Source: an uncultured Acidimicrobiales bacterium (GTDB taxonomy: Bacteria > Actinomycetota > Acidimicrobiia > Acidimicrobiales > SZUA-35). Taken from it: a stretch of 64,000 nt of DNA. Positions within the stretch are counted from its first letter, which is position 1. Each line of letters opens with the position of its first letter. Below, piece after piece: positions 1-8,532 of this stretch. The stretch spans positions 1-64,000 of the forward strand of contig CALKTH010000060.1 in assembly GCA_937997485.1 (NCBI GenBank), given 5' to 3'. The notes beneath the pieces were generated by a model. The model was not told the DNA's origin. It searched no databases and was given only the letters and a program-made list of their open reading frames with translations. A program made the translations under genes and the position numbers.

Positions 1-81
1 TGGATCATCGCTATTGCCAGTTTGACCCGAGGCGTTCGCTCCGTCACCCGCCAACGTCTTCTCGGTGTGGCGGCTGGCTGA

Positions 82-413
82 CGTTCTTCTCGTCTTCGAA
101 CGCTTGACAGCGTGTGGTCCCGGTGAGCTCCCTCCGGGGTCGGCGCGACGCCTCGCTCCGCTCGCTTGCAACCCGACCCTCCGGGACTCCCCAGCCCAAC
201 ACTCGGCGCTCTACCCAGTGGCTGGTGGCTGGCGGGGTTCAGGGCGCAGCCCGGTGGGGAGCGACGAGGGGCAGAGCCCCTGGTCCTCGGGCGACTCGAC
301 GCAGTCGTGAGCCCGAAAACGGTCAGCGTGCCCCGAAGGGGCACACCTCCAGAGGAATCGCCCGAGTGCGCGGAAGCGGCCGAGGAACGAGGCCGCTGAG
401 CACACGAGGGCGA
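82..413. other. Non-coding stretch with GC-rich hairpins downstream of yebC
   Basis: No reading frame here looks like a real protein; all are arginine-rich and of mixed phase. The stretch holds several short perfect inverted repeats: GGGGC-AGA-GCCCC at 268-280, GTGCCCC-GAA-GGGGCAC at 328-344, and GCGGCC/GGCCGC arms at 376-381 and 391-396. None is followed by a T-run in either direction, so a classical intrinsic terminator is not supported. They may still help end transcription of the leftward pdxS-pdxT-yebC group. I see no tRNA or known structured RNA. Confidence 0.4.
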
Positions 414-1160
414 CTAGGACAAGTCCGCCAGGACGTCGTCCGACAAGTCGATGTTGCTGTGGATGTCTTGGACGTCGTCGTGGTCATCGAGGACGTCGGT
501 GAGTCGGATCACGGCGTTCGCGCCTTCGACGTCGGTGATGGGAACGAGGTTCGACGCCATCATCGTGGTGTCTGACTCGAGGACTTCGAACTCGGCGCCT
601 TCGAGTGCGTCGCGCAAGCCGTGCATGTCGGTTGGCTCACAGGTGACCTGCCAGAAGTCGCCGAGGTCCTGGAGGTCTTCCGCTCCGTTGTCGAGACCGA
701 TCATCATGACATCGTCCTCGTCGGCCGCCTTGGACACGTTCACGTAGCCCTTGCGCTCGAACTGCCACGACACCGCTCCCGGCTCAGCCAGGGAGCCGCC
801 GTTCTTGGAGAGCAACGAGCGGATCTCGGAGCCGGTGCGGTTGCGGTTGTCGCTCAAGGTCTCGATCAGCAAGGCCACGCCTCCGGGGGCGTAGCCCTCG
901 TAGGTGATGCTTTCGTAGTTGACGCCCTCGAGTTCGCCGGTGCCTCGTTTGACGGCTCGTTCGATGGTGTCCAGCGGCACGGAGTTGTCTCGGGCCTTCT
1001 GGAACATCGTGCGCAGGGTCGGGTTCGACTCTGGGTCACCACCGCCCTGCCGGGCGGCAACCTCGACCTGTTTGATGAGCTTGGCGAAGAGCTTGCCCCG
1101 CTTTGCGTCAGCGGCGCCCTTCTTGTGCTTGATGGTCGCCCATTTGGAGTGTCCGGACAT
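414..1160 (-). CDS. yebC: YebC/TACO1 family protein
   Basis: This 248-residue cytosolic protein matches the YebC/TACO1 family along its whole length. It opens with the family signature MSGHSKWATIKHKK and carries the NRNRT and GYAPGG segments of the middle domain; length is normal. YebC proteins were long annotated as transcriptional regulators. More recent work on relatives describes a ribosome-associated factor that relieves stalling at proline-rich stretches; which role holds here cannot be read from sequence. It starts 11 bases after the pdxT stop, so it is probably the last gene of a pdxS-pdxT-yebC operon. The same three genes are neighbours in mycobacteria. In many bacteria ruvC follows yebC, but no ruvC is visible before the window edge. 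Confidence 0.97.
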   Translation of the reverse strand: MSGHSKWATIKHKKGAADAKRGKLFAKLIKQVEVAARQGGGDPESNPTLRTMFQKARDNSVPLDTIERAVKRGTGELEGVNYESITYEGYAPGGVALLIETLSDNRNRTGSEIRSLLSKNGGSLAEPGAVSWQFERKGYVNVSKAADEDDVMMIGLDNGAEDLQDLGDFWQVTCEPTDMHGLRDALEGAEFEVLESDTTMMASNLVPITDVEGANAVIRLTDVLDDHDDVQDIHSNIDLSDDVLADLS

Positions 1161-1171
1161 GGCGGCCCACC

Positions 1172-1801
1172 TTAGCCAGATGCAGCCACAGCCGAGGTCA
1201 CGAACAACTCGTGCAGTCGGGCGTCGGGGGTGAGCTCGGGATGGAAGGACGCAACGAGCACGTTGTTCTGCCGCATCAGCACCGGCGTGCCGTCGACGGA
1301 AGCGAGAACTTCCACCTTGTCACCAACTCGTTCAGCGATGGGCGCCCGGATGAAGACGGCTCGGAATGCCTCGTCCAGTCCGTCCACCGGCAGGTCAACT
1401 TCGAACGACGCGATCTGTCGCCCGTAGCCGTTTCGGCGGACGGACAGGTCGATCTGTTCGAAGGAGAACTGATCGGAACGTGGATCAAGGATCTCGTCGG
1501 ACAGCAGGATCATCCCAGCGCAGGTGCCGAAGACCGGAAGACCCTCGGCCAGTCGCTGGCCAAGGGGTTCCCGCAATCCGCTGGTCACCAGCAACTTGCT
1601 GATCGTGGTGGACTCCCCGCCGGGGAGGACCAGCGCATCGACATCAGCGAGCTGTTCTGGTGTGCGAACTTCTCGGGCGTCGATGGGACGCTCGCTGGTG
1701 CTGATCTGTTCGAGCGCACTCATGTGTCGGGCGAACGCTCCCTGGAGCGCGAGCACGCCGACGACCGTGGCCGTCGGCGTGCTCGAAACCGAGGTACTCA
1801 A
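1172..1801 (-). CDS. pdxT: Pyridoxal 5'-phosphate synthase glutaminase subunit PdxT
   Basis: Class I glutamine amidotransferase of 209 residues. It hydrolyses glutamine and passes ammonia to PdxS for de novo pyridoxal 5'-phosphate synthesis. The oxyanion segment GGESTT is at about 61-66, the nucleophile is Cys94 in GTCAGM, and the His-x-Glu of the triad is in SFHPELT near 187-189. All catalytic residues are present. The frame opens with TTG at 1801, seven bases after the pdxS stop; no ATG lies upstream of the conserved GVLALQGAF strand, so this start is probable but not certain. It is co-transcribed with pdxS, its obligate partner. Confidence 0.95.
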   Translation of the reverse strand: MSTSVSSTPTATVVGVLALQGAFARHMSALEQISTSERPIDAREVRTPEQLADVDALVLPGGESTTISKLLVTSGLREPLGQRLAEGLPVFGTCAGMILLSDEILDPRSDQFSFEQIDLSVRRNGYGRQIASFEVDLPVDGLDEAFRAVFIRAPIAERVGDKVEVLASVDGTPVLMRQNNVLVASFHPELTPDARLHELFVTSAVAASG

Positions 1802-1808
1802 ATGCTGC

Positions 1809-2705
1809 TCACCAACCGCGTTCGGCGAACTTCACGGTGTCGTCCATGCCGATGCCGGTCATCGGCGCGCCGAGGTTGCGGCTGACTTTGGCCAGGATGG
1901 CAGGATCCATGTAGTTCGTGGTGGCTTCAACGATCGCCCGAGCTCGAGGAGCCGGATCGTCGCTCTTGAAGATGCCTGATCCGACAAACACCGACTGAGC
2001 GCCGAGCTGCATCGCGAGCGCAGCGTCGGCCGGTGTGGCAATGCCGCCAGCGCAGAAGAGCGGCACCTGGAGTTCGCCGGTCTCGGCAATCTCTTGCACG
2101 AGTGGCAGGGGGGCCTGCAACTGCTTGGCCCACTCGAACAGCTCGGCCTCGTCTGCCTGAGTGATCTTGCGAATGTCGCCCAGAATCGAGCGGAGGTGAC
2201 GGACAGCCTCGACGATGTTGCCGGTGCCAGCTTCACCCTTGGAGCGAATCATGCACGCACCCTCGGCGATGCGGCGGAGCGCCTCGCCCAGGTTCGTGGC
2301 ACCACAGACGAAGGGGATGTCGAAGCCGAACTTGTCGACGTGGTGCGTCTCGTCAGCCGGAGTCAGCACTTCGGACTCGTCGATGTAGTCGACTCCCATC
2401 GACTGAAGGATCTGTGCCTCGACGAAATGGCCGATGCGGACCTTGGCCATCACGGGGATCGAACAGACTTCCTGAATGCCTTCGATCATGACCGGATCGC
2501 TCATACGAGCAATGCCGCCATCGCGACGGATGTCAGCGGGGACTCGCTCCAAGGCCATCACGGCCACGGCGCCGGAGTCTTCGGCGATCTTTGCCTGCTC
2601 GGGGTCGACGACATCCATGATGACGCCGCCCTTCAGCATTTCTGCCAAGCCCCGCTTCACACGAGTGGTGCCGGCTACCTGCTCACGATTCTGGTTCTCT
2701 CCCAT
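1809..2705 (-). CDS. pdxS: Pyridoxal 5'-phosphate synthase lyase subunit PdxS
   Basis: A 298-residue (beta/alpha)8 synthase subunit that forms pyridoxal 5'-phosphate from ribose 5-phosphate, glyceraldehyde 3-phosphate and the ammonia delivered by PdxT. The family active-site residues are visible: Asp31 in VIMDVV, Lys88 in VMAKVRIGH and Lys156 in [11 protein letters not shown]. Length and motifs are standard. It has an ATG start and is the first gene of the leftward pdxS-pdxT-yebC group. A 73-base gap separates it from the stop of the upstream DUF3048 gene; whether it has its own promoter cannot be decided. Confidence 0.98.
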   Translation of the reverse strand: MGENQNREQVAGTTRVKRGLAEMLKGGVIMDVVDPEQAKIAEDSGAVAVMALERVPADIRRDGGIARMSDPVMIEGIQEVCSIPVMAKVRIGHFVEAQILQSMGVDYIDESEVLTPADETHHVDKFGFDIPFVCGATNLGEALRRIAEGACMIRSKGEAGTGNIVEAVRHLRSILGDIRKITQADEAELFEWAKQLQAPLPLVQEIAETGELQVPLFCAGGIATPADAALAMQLGAQSVFVGSGIFKSDDPAPRARAIVEATTNYMDPAILAKVSRNLGAPMTGIGMDDTVKFAERGW

Positions 2706-2778
2706 GGCGCCGGAGTGTAAAACCGGATGTCAGGCCACTGTCCTGTCGAGCAGGCCACTTTTGTCTCTCGCGTCAGCG

Positions 2779-3867
2779 TCAGTACCGCGTGTTGCCCGAC
2801 TCGGGATAAAGAACCCAGGTGATACCGGGCGTGAGTGCGATGGGGTCGCCGGCGGTGTCGGTGAGCACGGGCTTGGCATCCGCCGCGTCTCGGCTCCACG
2901 ATCCTTCGATGACGGCGCCGTCGGTCAGCACGAACAGCTGCCCGGTGCCAACACTGACCAGCTCCGGCGAGCTGGCGTCGGCGGGGCTCGTGACGTAGTC
3001 GGCCACCATGATCACGACGTTCTCGGGAGCGAGCTGATCTCCGGTGTTGCTGGTGTGGGGGCGTCCGTCCTGGGTGCGAGCCCAGCCTTCGAGCGCCGCG
3101 TCCCAGGTGAAGGTGACGTTGGGGCCGCTGCGGTACGCAACGGTGACCGGACCGGCCGTCGGCGTGGCGGTGTCAGGAAGCGATGTGGTCGGCAGGCGAT
3201 AGCTGAACCAAGCAGTGGGCGGCTCGGCGGAGTCGGGAGCCAGCGCAAAGAGGTCTGGAGCGTTGGTGTAGAGGTTGTGGGGGGCCGGGCGACTGCCGTC
3301 ACGGAAATACTCGGTACGACTGAGAGCGGTGACCGAGTAGATCGGCAGACTCTTGAGCGCATTGGCGACGTAGTCATTGCCACCCGATGAGGAGTACAGC
3401 GGCGTGTTGAGTCCCCGAAGCACATCGAAGTCAGAGGTTCGGCTCGATCGCACGGGGCCGACGGGCGACGGCGCCTGCGAGTGGAAGATGGCCAGGAAGC
3501 GGGTGATGCCCTCGACCCGAGCCTCAAACACCAGATCAGCCTGATCAAGACCGGCTTGGGGTCGGGCGTCGGGATGGTTGTCGATCTTCACTGCGAGTGC
3601 CGGACGGTCAAGATCAACCCCGGCCGGGGCGGGAACTCCCGTGAGCGGCGCTCCATCGGTCACGAGTCCAGAACCGGCGGCCTCGGTCGAGGTCGTGGTC
3701 TCGTCAGGTTCATCTTCAACTTCGACGGTTGTCGTCGACTCCGCCGATGCATCGGCTTCGGTCGTTGTCGTCGGTTCATCGACAGCAACCTCGGAATTGT
3801 TGCCACACGCGACAGCCACGAGGGCCAGTGCGAGCGCGACGGCGAGGATGGACTGCGGCTTGTTCAT
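2779..3867 (-). CDS. DUF3048 (YerB-like) lipoprotein
   Basis: A 362-residue predicted lipoprotein. It opens with a signal peptide ending in the lipobox-like VAVAC (Cys about residue 20). An acidic Thr/Ser/Glu-rich linker follows, then the DUF3048 domain with the family segments VKIDNHPDARPQ, GPVRSSRTSD and YRDGSRPAPHNLY. The domain is found in secreted proteins such as Bacillus YerB; its activity is not established. The reading frame is open further upstream, but the ATG at 3867 is chosen for three reasons: a GGAG lies seven bases before it, it gives a proper signal peptide, and its A is also the last base of the upstream stop (TGATG), which implies translational coupling. Confidence 0.85.
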   Translation of the reverse strand: MNKPQSILAVALALALVAVACGNNSEVAVDEPTTTTEADASAESTTTVEVEDEPDETTTSTEAAGSGLVTDGAPLTGVPAPAGVDLDRPALAVKIDNHPDARPQAGLDQADLVFEARVEGITRFLAIFHSQAPSPVGPVRSSRTSDFDVLRGLNTPLYSSSGGNDYVANALKSLPIYSVTALSRTEYFRDGSRPAPHNLYTNAPDLFALAPDSAEPPTAWFSYRLPTTSLPDTATPTAGPVTVAYRSGPNVTFTWDAALEGWARTQDGRPHTSNTGDQLAPENVVIMVADYVTSPADASSPELVSVGTGQLFVLTDGAVIEGSWSRDAADAKPVLTDTAGDPIALTPGITWVLYPESGNTRY

Positions 3868-4637
3868 CAGATCTCCGAGAGGACGTCGAGTCGCCAGGGA
3901 AGTGGCGAATGGGGAACCTGCGGTGCGGGCGCTGGCGGCACGAACCAAAGGTGCTGACTGCCGGTGTGCACGTCGGCAGGGATGTGCGTGCCAGCATCGA
4001 TCTTGCGGAGCGCCGAGAAGAGCCCCGGCGGGTAGCGGGTCACGGAAACGGCGGACTGATCACCGTGAATCTCACGGTGCTCTGGCATCACCCGTTGGAA
4101 CACCGTGCTGGCCACCGGTGCGAGCGGCTTGGCGATCGCGGAATCCATCATCGTGCGGCCGATCACCGCGGAGGTCAGCGTCGCTGTTTCGGCGTCACCG
4201 TCCTTCAAACGAATGAGCAGCGCAGCGATCACTCCCTCGAGTTCGACGCGATCGAGGGCTTGCAGCAGGCCGGTCGTCAGCACAAGCGCCGCTCCATCCG
4301 CAGCGGCAACTGCAGCACCGTTCATCGCCCGATCGTCGACCACATACAGATCGGGCTCGGACAAGCCAGTGGAGAGTGACAAACCTTCAACGAGGTTCGG
4401 ATAGTTCGGAAACTCCAGCGGGCGGAGCGGACGCGCTCGGAGCTCGTCGAGGGCTCTCGCCAAGGCGCCTCGACCCAACCACCAAGAGAATCCGGCAGCG
4501 GCAAGCAGCCCCAGCAACAGGCCAAGCCACCACGGCAGGCCGAGGACAGCAAAGATCACGACCAACGCAACGGCCAGCACAACTGCAAGCGGCAAGAAGA
4601 CCGCACCGTGAACGAATCGCAGATCAGAACCGGACAA
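3867..4637 (-). CDS. Degenerate M48-type (HtpX-like) membrane protein
   Basis: A 256-residue protein with two closely spaced N-terminal transmembrane segments (about 10-50). The cytosol- or wall-facing domain has the layout of the M48 peptidase family: an LSLSTGLSEPDLYVVDD strand, MNGAAVAAADGAALVLTTGLL, then a helix, and a late GDQSAVSVTRYPPGL block that corresponds to the family's second metal-binding region. Where active M48 enzymes have HExxH, this protein reads VIAALLIRLKDGD, so both zinc histidines and the catalytic glutamate are missing. It is therefore likely a pseudo-peptidase. The start is TTG at 4637 with a GAGG nine bases upstream. It is coupled to the DUF3048 lipoprotein through TGATG. 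Family assignment is from pattern, so moderately sure. Confidence 0.6.
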   Translation of the reverse strand: MSGSDLRFVHGAVFLPLAVVLAVALVVIFAVLGLPWWLGLLLGLLAAAGFSWWLGRGALARALDELRARPLRPLEFPNYPNLVEGLSLSTGLSEPDLYVVDDRAMNGAAVAAADGAALVLTTGLLQALDRVELEGVIAALLIRLKDGDAETATLTSAVIGRTMMDSAIAKPLAPVASTVFQRVMPEHREIHGDQSAVSVTRYPPGLFSALRKIDAGTHIPADVHTGSQHLWFVPPAPAPQVPHSPLPWRLDVLSEI

Positions 4638-4707
4638 CGGGAGAGACCTCGGGAGAGTCGACGGACCCGTCAGGGACGACAGGTCTGGAGCGTCAGAGCG
4701 TAGGCGC

Positions 4708-5784
4708 TCAGCGTGCTATTCGTTCGTAGCGCTCGACATAGCGGTCGGCCAGCTCGCCCATCGAGTAGCCGGCCGCTCGCTCGAGACCCGAGCGGACACA
4801 CGCTTCGACCTCCACTCCCCCGGCCAGGGCGGCTTCCAGCTGGTTCGCGAGCGACCTGGGATCGTTCACTGCGAACAGCACGGCGTCCCGACCACCGCGA
4901 CTGGTTTGGCGGTACGCCTCGATGTCGCTCGCGACCACGGGTGTTCCCGCCGCCATCCCCTCGACAAGCACGACACCAAAACTCTCGCCACCGTTGGAGG
5001 GAACGCAGAAGACATCGGCCCCACGCAGCCGGGCTGCCTTGTCACGCTCACTCAGACGCCCCAGCCACTCGATCCGAGCGTCGTGACCGAATTCCCTCTT
5101 CAGCGCTTCGGTCTCCGGGCCGCTGCCGCCGACCCAGACGGTCACGTCGTTCGGCAGGTAGCGAAGCGAATCGAGGAGCGTCCGTAGACCCTTCCGAGGT
5201 TCGTGGCGAGCAAGAAAAAAGATGGTGGGACCCGACGTGGGGTGTGGTGCAGCTGACTGAAAGCGGTGGAGCTCGATGCCGTTCCAGAGCACTTCGTATT
5301 CGCCCACCCCTCCGAGATGCCGCTCGGCCATCTCGGCTGCTTCCGCCGACACTGCGATCTTCGCATCGAGTCGTCGGGTGAGGTTCCGGACCACTGGCCG
5401 CAACCACCGGTACGCACCGATGGTGCCGCTGGCGTGGAACGTGCCAATCAGCGGCGCGGGCTTGACCGTGATGGTCGTGAGCGTGGGGCCCGGCGCCAAC
5501 GGCTCGTGCAAATGCAGCACGTCGAAGCGCTCGTCCCACAACTTGCCAAGCACTCGGAGCTGGGCCGCTGGATCCGGCGCCAACGGGGCCAGCGATCCGT
5601 TCTGGGCGTACGGAATCGAGTTGCCGAGCGGGGTGACGAAGGGCTCAGGCGGAAGACCATCGCACGGTGCAAGCACCTGAGCGGCATGCCCCTTGGCCCG
5701 CAGTGCACGGGCCAGGCCAAGCACCTGGGCCTGCACTCCGCCGACCACACCCAGGCTGTAAGGACAAAGGATCCCGATTCTCAT
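4708..5784 (-). CDS. pimA: Phosphatidylinositol alpha-mannosyltransferase PimA
   Basis: GT4 glycosyltransferase of 358 residues that adds the first mannose from GDP-mannose to phosphatidyl-myo-inositol at the inner membrane face. The N-terminal CPYSLGVVGGVQ and HLHEPLAPG strands are the PimA-type acceptor/donor loops. The E-x7-E pair of GT4 enzymes is in ESFGVVLVEGMAAG near the C-terminus. The neighbours support the specific name: seven bases upstream lies a PatA-like acyltransferase, and before that a phosphatidylinositol phosphate synthase, the same order as in mycobacteria. ATG start at 5784. A generic GT4 role is the alternative, but the context makes it unlikely. Confidence 0.9.
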   Translation of the reverse strand: MRIGILCPYSLGVVGGVQAQVLGLARALRAKGHAAQVLAPCDGLPPEPFVTPLGNSIPYAQNGSLAPLAPDPAAQLRVLGKLWDERFDVLHLHEPLAPGPTLTTITVKPAPLIGTFHASGTIGAYRWLRPVVRNLTRRLDAKIAVSAEAAEMAERHLGGVGEYEVLWNGIELHRFQSAAPHPTSGPTIFFLARHEPRKGLRTLLDSLRYLPNDVTVWVGGSGPETEALKREFGHDARIEWLGRLSERDKAARLRGADVFCVPSNGGESFGVVLVEGMAAGTPVVASDIEAYRQTSRGGRDAVLFAVNDPRSLANQLEAALAGGVEVEACVRSGLERAAGYSMGELADRYVERYERIAR

Positions 5785-5791
5785 CGATCCA

Positions 5792-6673
5792 TCACGAGGG
5801 TTGATCCGAGGCGAACAGTCGCTCGAGAACGAACCACTGATCCGGGCCCTGCTCGATCAACGTCTCGAAGCGGCGAGCAACCTCCTGCGTCATCCGCTGC
5901 AGATCCTCCTTCAACCGAAGGTCGTTGTCTGGCCAAATCGGCTCGCCAACCGTGCAGCGGCGCCAGCTGCCATCGAAGTACACCGCGGTGGGCAACAGCG
6001 GCGCGCCTGAACGGCGGGACAACAGGGCGGGCCCCGCAGGCATCGTTGCCGTATCGCCAAAGAACTCGACCTCGAGCCCGGTGTCGGCCAGATCTCGGTC
6101 GGCCAGGAGACAGACCACGTGACGTTCGCGCACGGCCGAGAGCAGCTTGCCCATCGCCTGGTTGTCCAAGGGCACCACGTTGACGCCGTACCCGGAGCGA
6201 GTCTCAACGAACCAATCGAAAACGTCTTCAGGCTCGAGACGTTCGGCGACGGCGGTCACCTGCAAACCGGCCACTTTGCCCAGCCACGCAGCCGACCACT
6301 CCCAGGCGCCGATATGCGGCAGCACCATGATCGGGCCGATGCCATTGGCTCGGGACTCCTGAATGTGATGAAAACCCTTGACCTCGAACCGGATGTCTAC
6401 CTGGTCTGCGTTCAACGTCGGCAGACGAAAGATCTCGGCCCAATAGCGTCCGTACGACGCCAAGCCGCGGTCAGCAACTGCGGCCAGTTCGCCCTCGGAG
6501 TGCTCGGGAAGCACTCGACGGAGATTGTCGATCAGCGCCGCTCTCTTGTCGTCGAGCTTGAAGGCAGCGAGTCGACCTCCGAGGCTGCCGAGCCGCCACA
6601 GCACCTCAACGGGGAGCGGGCGAACGACACGACTGCCAATCTCGAACAGGCGCCGAGCGCGACTCACCGACAT
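5792..6673 (-). CDS. patA: PIM acyltransferase PatA-like (LpxL/HtrB family)
   Basis: Membrane-associated acyltransferase of 293 residues from the lysophospholipid/LpxL family. The catalytic H-x4-E pair is in LPHIGAWEWSA, and the family blocks ADRDLADTG and PAGPALLSRRSGAP are present. In mycobacteria the equivalent enzyme (Rv2611c, PatA) palmitoylates the mannose of phosphatidylinositol mannoside. The position between pgsA and pimA, seven bases from pimA, supports that role here. ATG start. The donor acyl group and the exact acceptor position are inferred from the family. Confidence 0.88.
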   Translation of the reverse strand: MSVSRARRLFEIGSRVVRPLPVEVLWRLGSLGGRLAAFKLDDKRAALIDNLRRVLPEHSEGELAAVADRGLASYGRYWAEIFRLPTLNADQVDIRFEVKGFHHIQESRANGIGPIMVLPHIGAWEWSAAWLGKVAGLQVTAVAERLEPEDVFDWFVETRSGYGVNVVPLDNQAMGKLLSAVRERHVVCLLADRDLADTGLEVEFFGDTATMPAGPALLSRRSGAPLLPTAVYFDGSWRRCTVGEPIWPDNDLRLKEDLQRMTQEVARRFETLIEQGPDQWFVLERLFASDQPS

Positions 6674-6733
6674 CGGCTGGGCACGAAAAGGGTCAACGGC
6701 ACGGAGAAGCGGGGTCGGGCGGGTCGGTTGCGA

Positions 6734-7423
6734 TCAGCGCTTGCGGCGCCCGGTCTCGGTCCGGGACCGGCGATGACGTCGCGCAGCGGCGGTCCGAGTG
6801 CGGAACAGCTGTGGACGGGCTGCCCCTTCCGGCACCACCCGCACGGCCGTCGCCTGCTTCCACACCTTGATGAAGCGGGTCACCGCTGTCACCGCTGTGA
6901 GCGCCAGCATCACCCAAAGCACGGGCACGAACAGGCTGCTGACGACCAGGCCGAATCCGAGGGCAATGAACCGCTCAGCTCGCTCCATGAGTCCGCCCTT
7001 GGCGTCGAACCCAAGCGACTCGGCCTTCGCCCGTTGGTACGACACCAGCGAGGCCGCGATGTACAGCGCAAACGGGAGCATGGCCATACGAGGCTCGTCG
7101 GTCCCCGCCAAGTACCAACCTGCACCAGCGAACAGCAGGCCATCGCTCAGGCGATCGGACACCGAATCGAGGTAGGCACCCCGAGAGCCACTCGTACCGG
7201 CGGCCTTGGCCACGGCGCCGTCGAGGGCATCCGGCAGACCAGTCAGGGCCAGCAGGACGGCAGCGGTGAAGAAGTTCCCCGTGCCGATCGCGACGGCACA
7301 GGCGCCGGCCATGATCACACCCACGCCGGTGATGGCGTCGGGCGAAAGACCGACGGCGTGCAGCCCACGGCCCATCGGCTCGGTGACCTTGTCGACTGAG
7401 GCACGGAAATTGCCGTCGAACAT
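6734..7423 (-). CDS. pgsA: Phosphatidylinositol phosphate synthase (CDP-alcohol phosphatidyltransferase)
   Basis: Integral membrane enzyme of 229 residues expected to join CDP-diacylglycerol to inositol 1-phosphate. The CDP-alcohol phosphotransferase signature is seen in PDALDGAVAK...GAYLDSVSD, with all four aspartates correctly spaced; the usual Ala-Arg is Ala-Lys here. Several hydrophobic helices follow and the C-terminus is a short Arg/Lys-rich tail. The frame is open upstream to 7567, but ATG 7423 has GGAG six bases before it and begins directly at the first conserved segment. It heads the pgsA-patA-pimA group, which defines its substrate as inositol phosphate rather than glycerol phosphate. 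Confidence 0.9.
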   Translation of the reverse strand: MFDGNFRASVDKVTEPMGRGLHAVGLSPDAITGVGVIMAGACAVAIGTGNFFTAAVLLALTGLPDALDGAVAKAAGTSGSRGAYLDSVSDRLSDGLLFAGAGWYLAGTDEPRMAMLPFALYIAASLVSYQRAKAESLGFDAKGGLMERAERFIALGFGLVVSSLFVPVLWVMLALTAVTAVTRFIKVWKQATAVRVVPEGAARPQLFRTRTAAARRHRRSRTETGRRKR

Positions 7424-7520
7424 CTTGACTCCAGAAACGTGAGGGAACGAGTGCTTGCAAATGTTAGCAGCTGCTGACACGCACGTGGGCGTTGCGTAAC
7501 AACCTAGTAGCGTCTGCGAG

Positions 7521-8018
7521 ATGGGAGATCGATTCGCCGGGCTGGCGCCGAGGGACACTGCGATCACGTTGCGCTCACTGCGCCGCCGTTACAAGGGGGC
7601 AGCGGCGCTCGCTCGCGAAGCCGAGAATCGACACACCGCGGTCGGGCCGTCGAGCTCCTCGCTCATCGACCTCGCCAACGAGGCTGCACAGATCTCCGCC
7701 ATGATCGGCAATGAGATCGATCGCTCGCTCGACCACGAAACGCCCGTCGTTCCGAGTGCCGCCATCGAGGCAAGCGAACGGCACTTCGTGGGCACAACAA
7801 CTCTCGATCTCGCTGCAGCCATCGCCGAAATGGCTGACCAAGCCGAACTTGCGGCCGACCGCATCGAACGATCAACGGCCAGCCAGCTGAGCCGCCCGGT
7901 CTCCGTTGTCGGCGGCGGCTCAACGACCCCGCTCGCCCTCGGTCAGGAAATGGCGCGGTCACTGATCCGTCAGCTCGACACAATCACCACACACGTCGAG
8001 TGGATGATCGCCAGCTGA
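7521..8018 (+). CDS. Hypothetical alpha-helical protein
   Basis: A 165-residue protein with no family that I recognise. It is predicted to be largely alpha-helical and soluble, with a basic N-terminal part (RSLRRRYKG) and long Ala/Glu/Ile-rich helices that could form a coiled coil. It contains no signal peptide, membrane segment or cysteine. Its third codon positions are GC-rich like the neighbours, which supports it as a real gene. It is transcribed divergently from pgsA, with 97 bases between the two starts, and it converges on the small membrane protein that ends at 8040. It is the only plus-strand gene inside this otherwise leftward block. Confidence 0.7.
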   Translation: MGDRFAGLAPRDTAITLRSLRRRYKGAAALAREAENRHTAVGPSSSSLIDLANEAAQISAMIGNEIDRSLDHETPVVPSAAIEASERHFVGTTTLDLAAAIAEMADQAELAADRIERSTASQLSRPVSVVGGGSTTPLALGQEMARSLIRQLDTITTHVEWMIAS

Positions 8019-8039
8019 CGTTCCTCGTTTCCCGAGGAG

Positions 8040-8522
8040 CTATGTCTCTTCGAACTCGGACCAGTCTTCGGGGTTGTCCTCGACGAACGAGTCCACGATC
8101 GAACCGTCAACACCGTCGACCAGCACGAGTCCTCGCTTGGCCGGGGGGTTCTCGTTCGAATACAGCAAGATGCGCCAGGTCGGCCGGGACAGCAGGCCTC
8201 GCCAACCCATCTGTGCCGATGCATGCCCAATCGGAAAGCCAACCGACTTCGATGATTCCACCAGCGCCTGGCCCTCGTCGACGGCGAGATCTCGACCAGC
8301 GACGATGCTGTAAAGGCCGACGACCGCCAGGATCGCTGCGCCGAACAGCAAGCCCCGGTTCACCAACACGCCCTCGCCCCGCACCACATACGTCGCCACC
8401 AGCGCTGCAGCGCAGGCGACGTAGATGACGCCCGGGATCCGGCGCCGGTTGTTGTTCGGGAAGATGTAGTCCTCCGGATCGACGAGATCCGGTTGGAGAT
8501 CTTCGGGGAGTTCGTCTGCCAC
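8040..8522 (-). CDS. Small two-helix membrane protein of unknown function
   Basis: About 160 residues from the GTG at 8522. It has an acidic N-terminus (VADELPEDLQPDLVDPEDY), two transmembrane helices (IPGVIYVACAAALVATYVV and GLLFGAAILAVVGLYSIVAG), and a soluble C-terminal domain ending in an acidic tail. The open frame extends into the HIT gene, but the part before 8522 is Arg-rich and overlaps that gene, so the GTG just after the HIT stop codon is preferred. It is probably co-transcribed with thrS and the HIT gene. Proteins of this shape occur beside HIT genes in actinobacteria; no function can be read. Confidence 0.65.
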   Translation of the reverse strand: MADELPEDLQPDLVDPEDYIFPNNNRRRIPGVIYVACAAALVATYVVRGEGVLVNRGLLFGAAILAVVGLYSIVAGRDLAVDEGQALVESSKSVGFPIGHASAQMGWRGLLSRPTWRILLYSNENPPAKRGLVLVDGVDGSIVDSFVEDNPEDWSEFEET

Positions 8523-8532
8523 GGACGACACG

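Noticed and set aside
1-81. Open frame from the left edge ending in TGA at 79-81 (26 codons), possibly the tail of a plus-strand gene
   Set aside because: Too short to show any family and codon use is not convincing; the real content lies outside the window.
211-405. Minus-strand 64-codon frame after yebC
   Set aside because: Arg/Pro-rich composition and hairpin-rich DNA suggest a chance frame.
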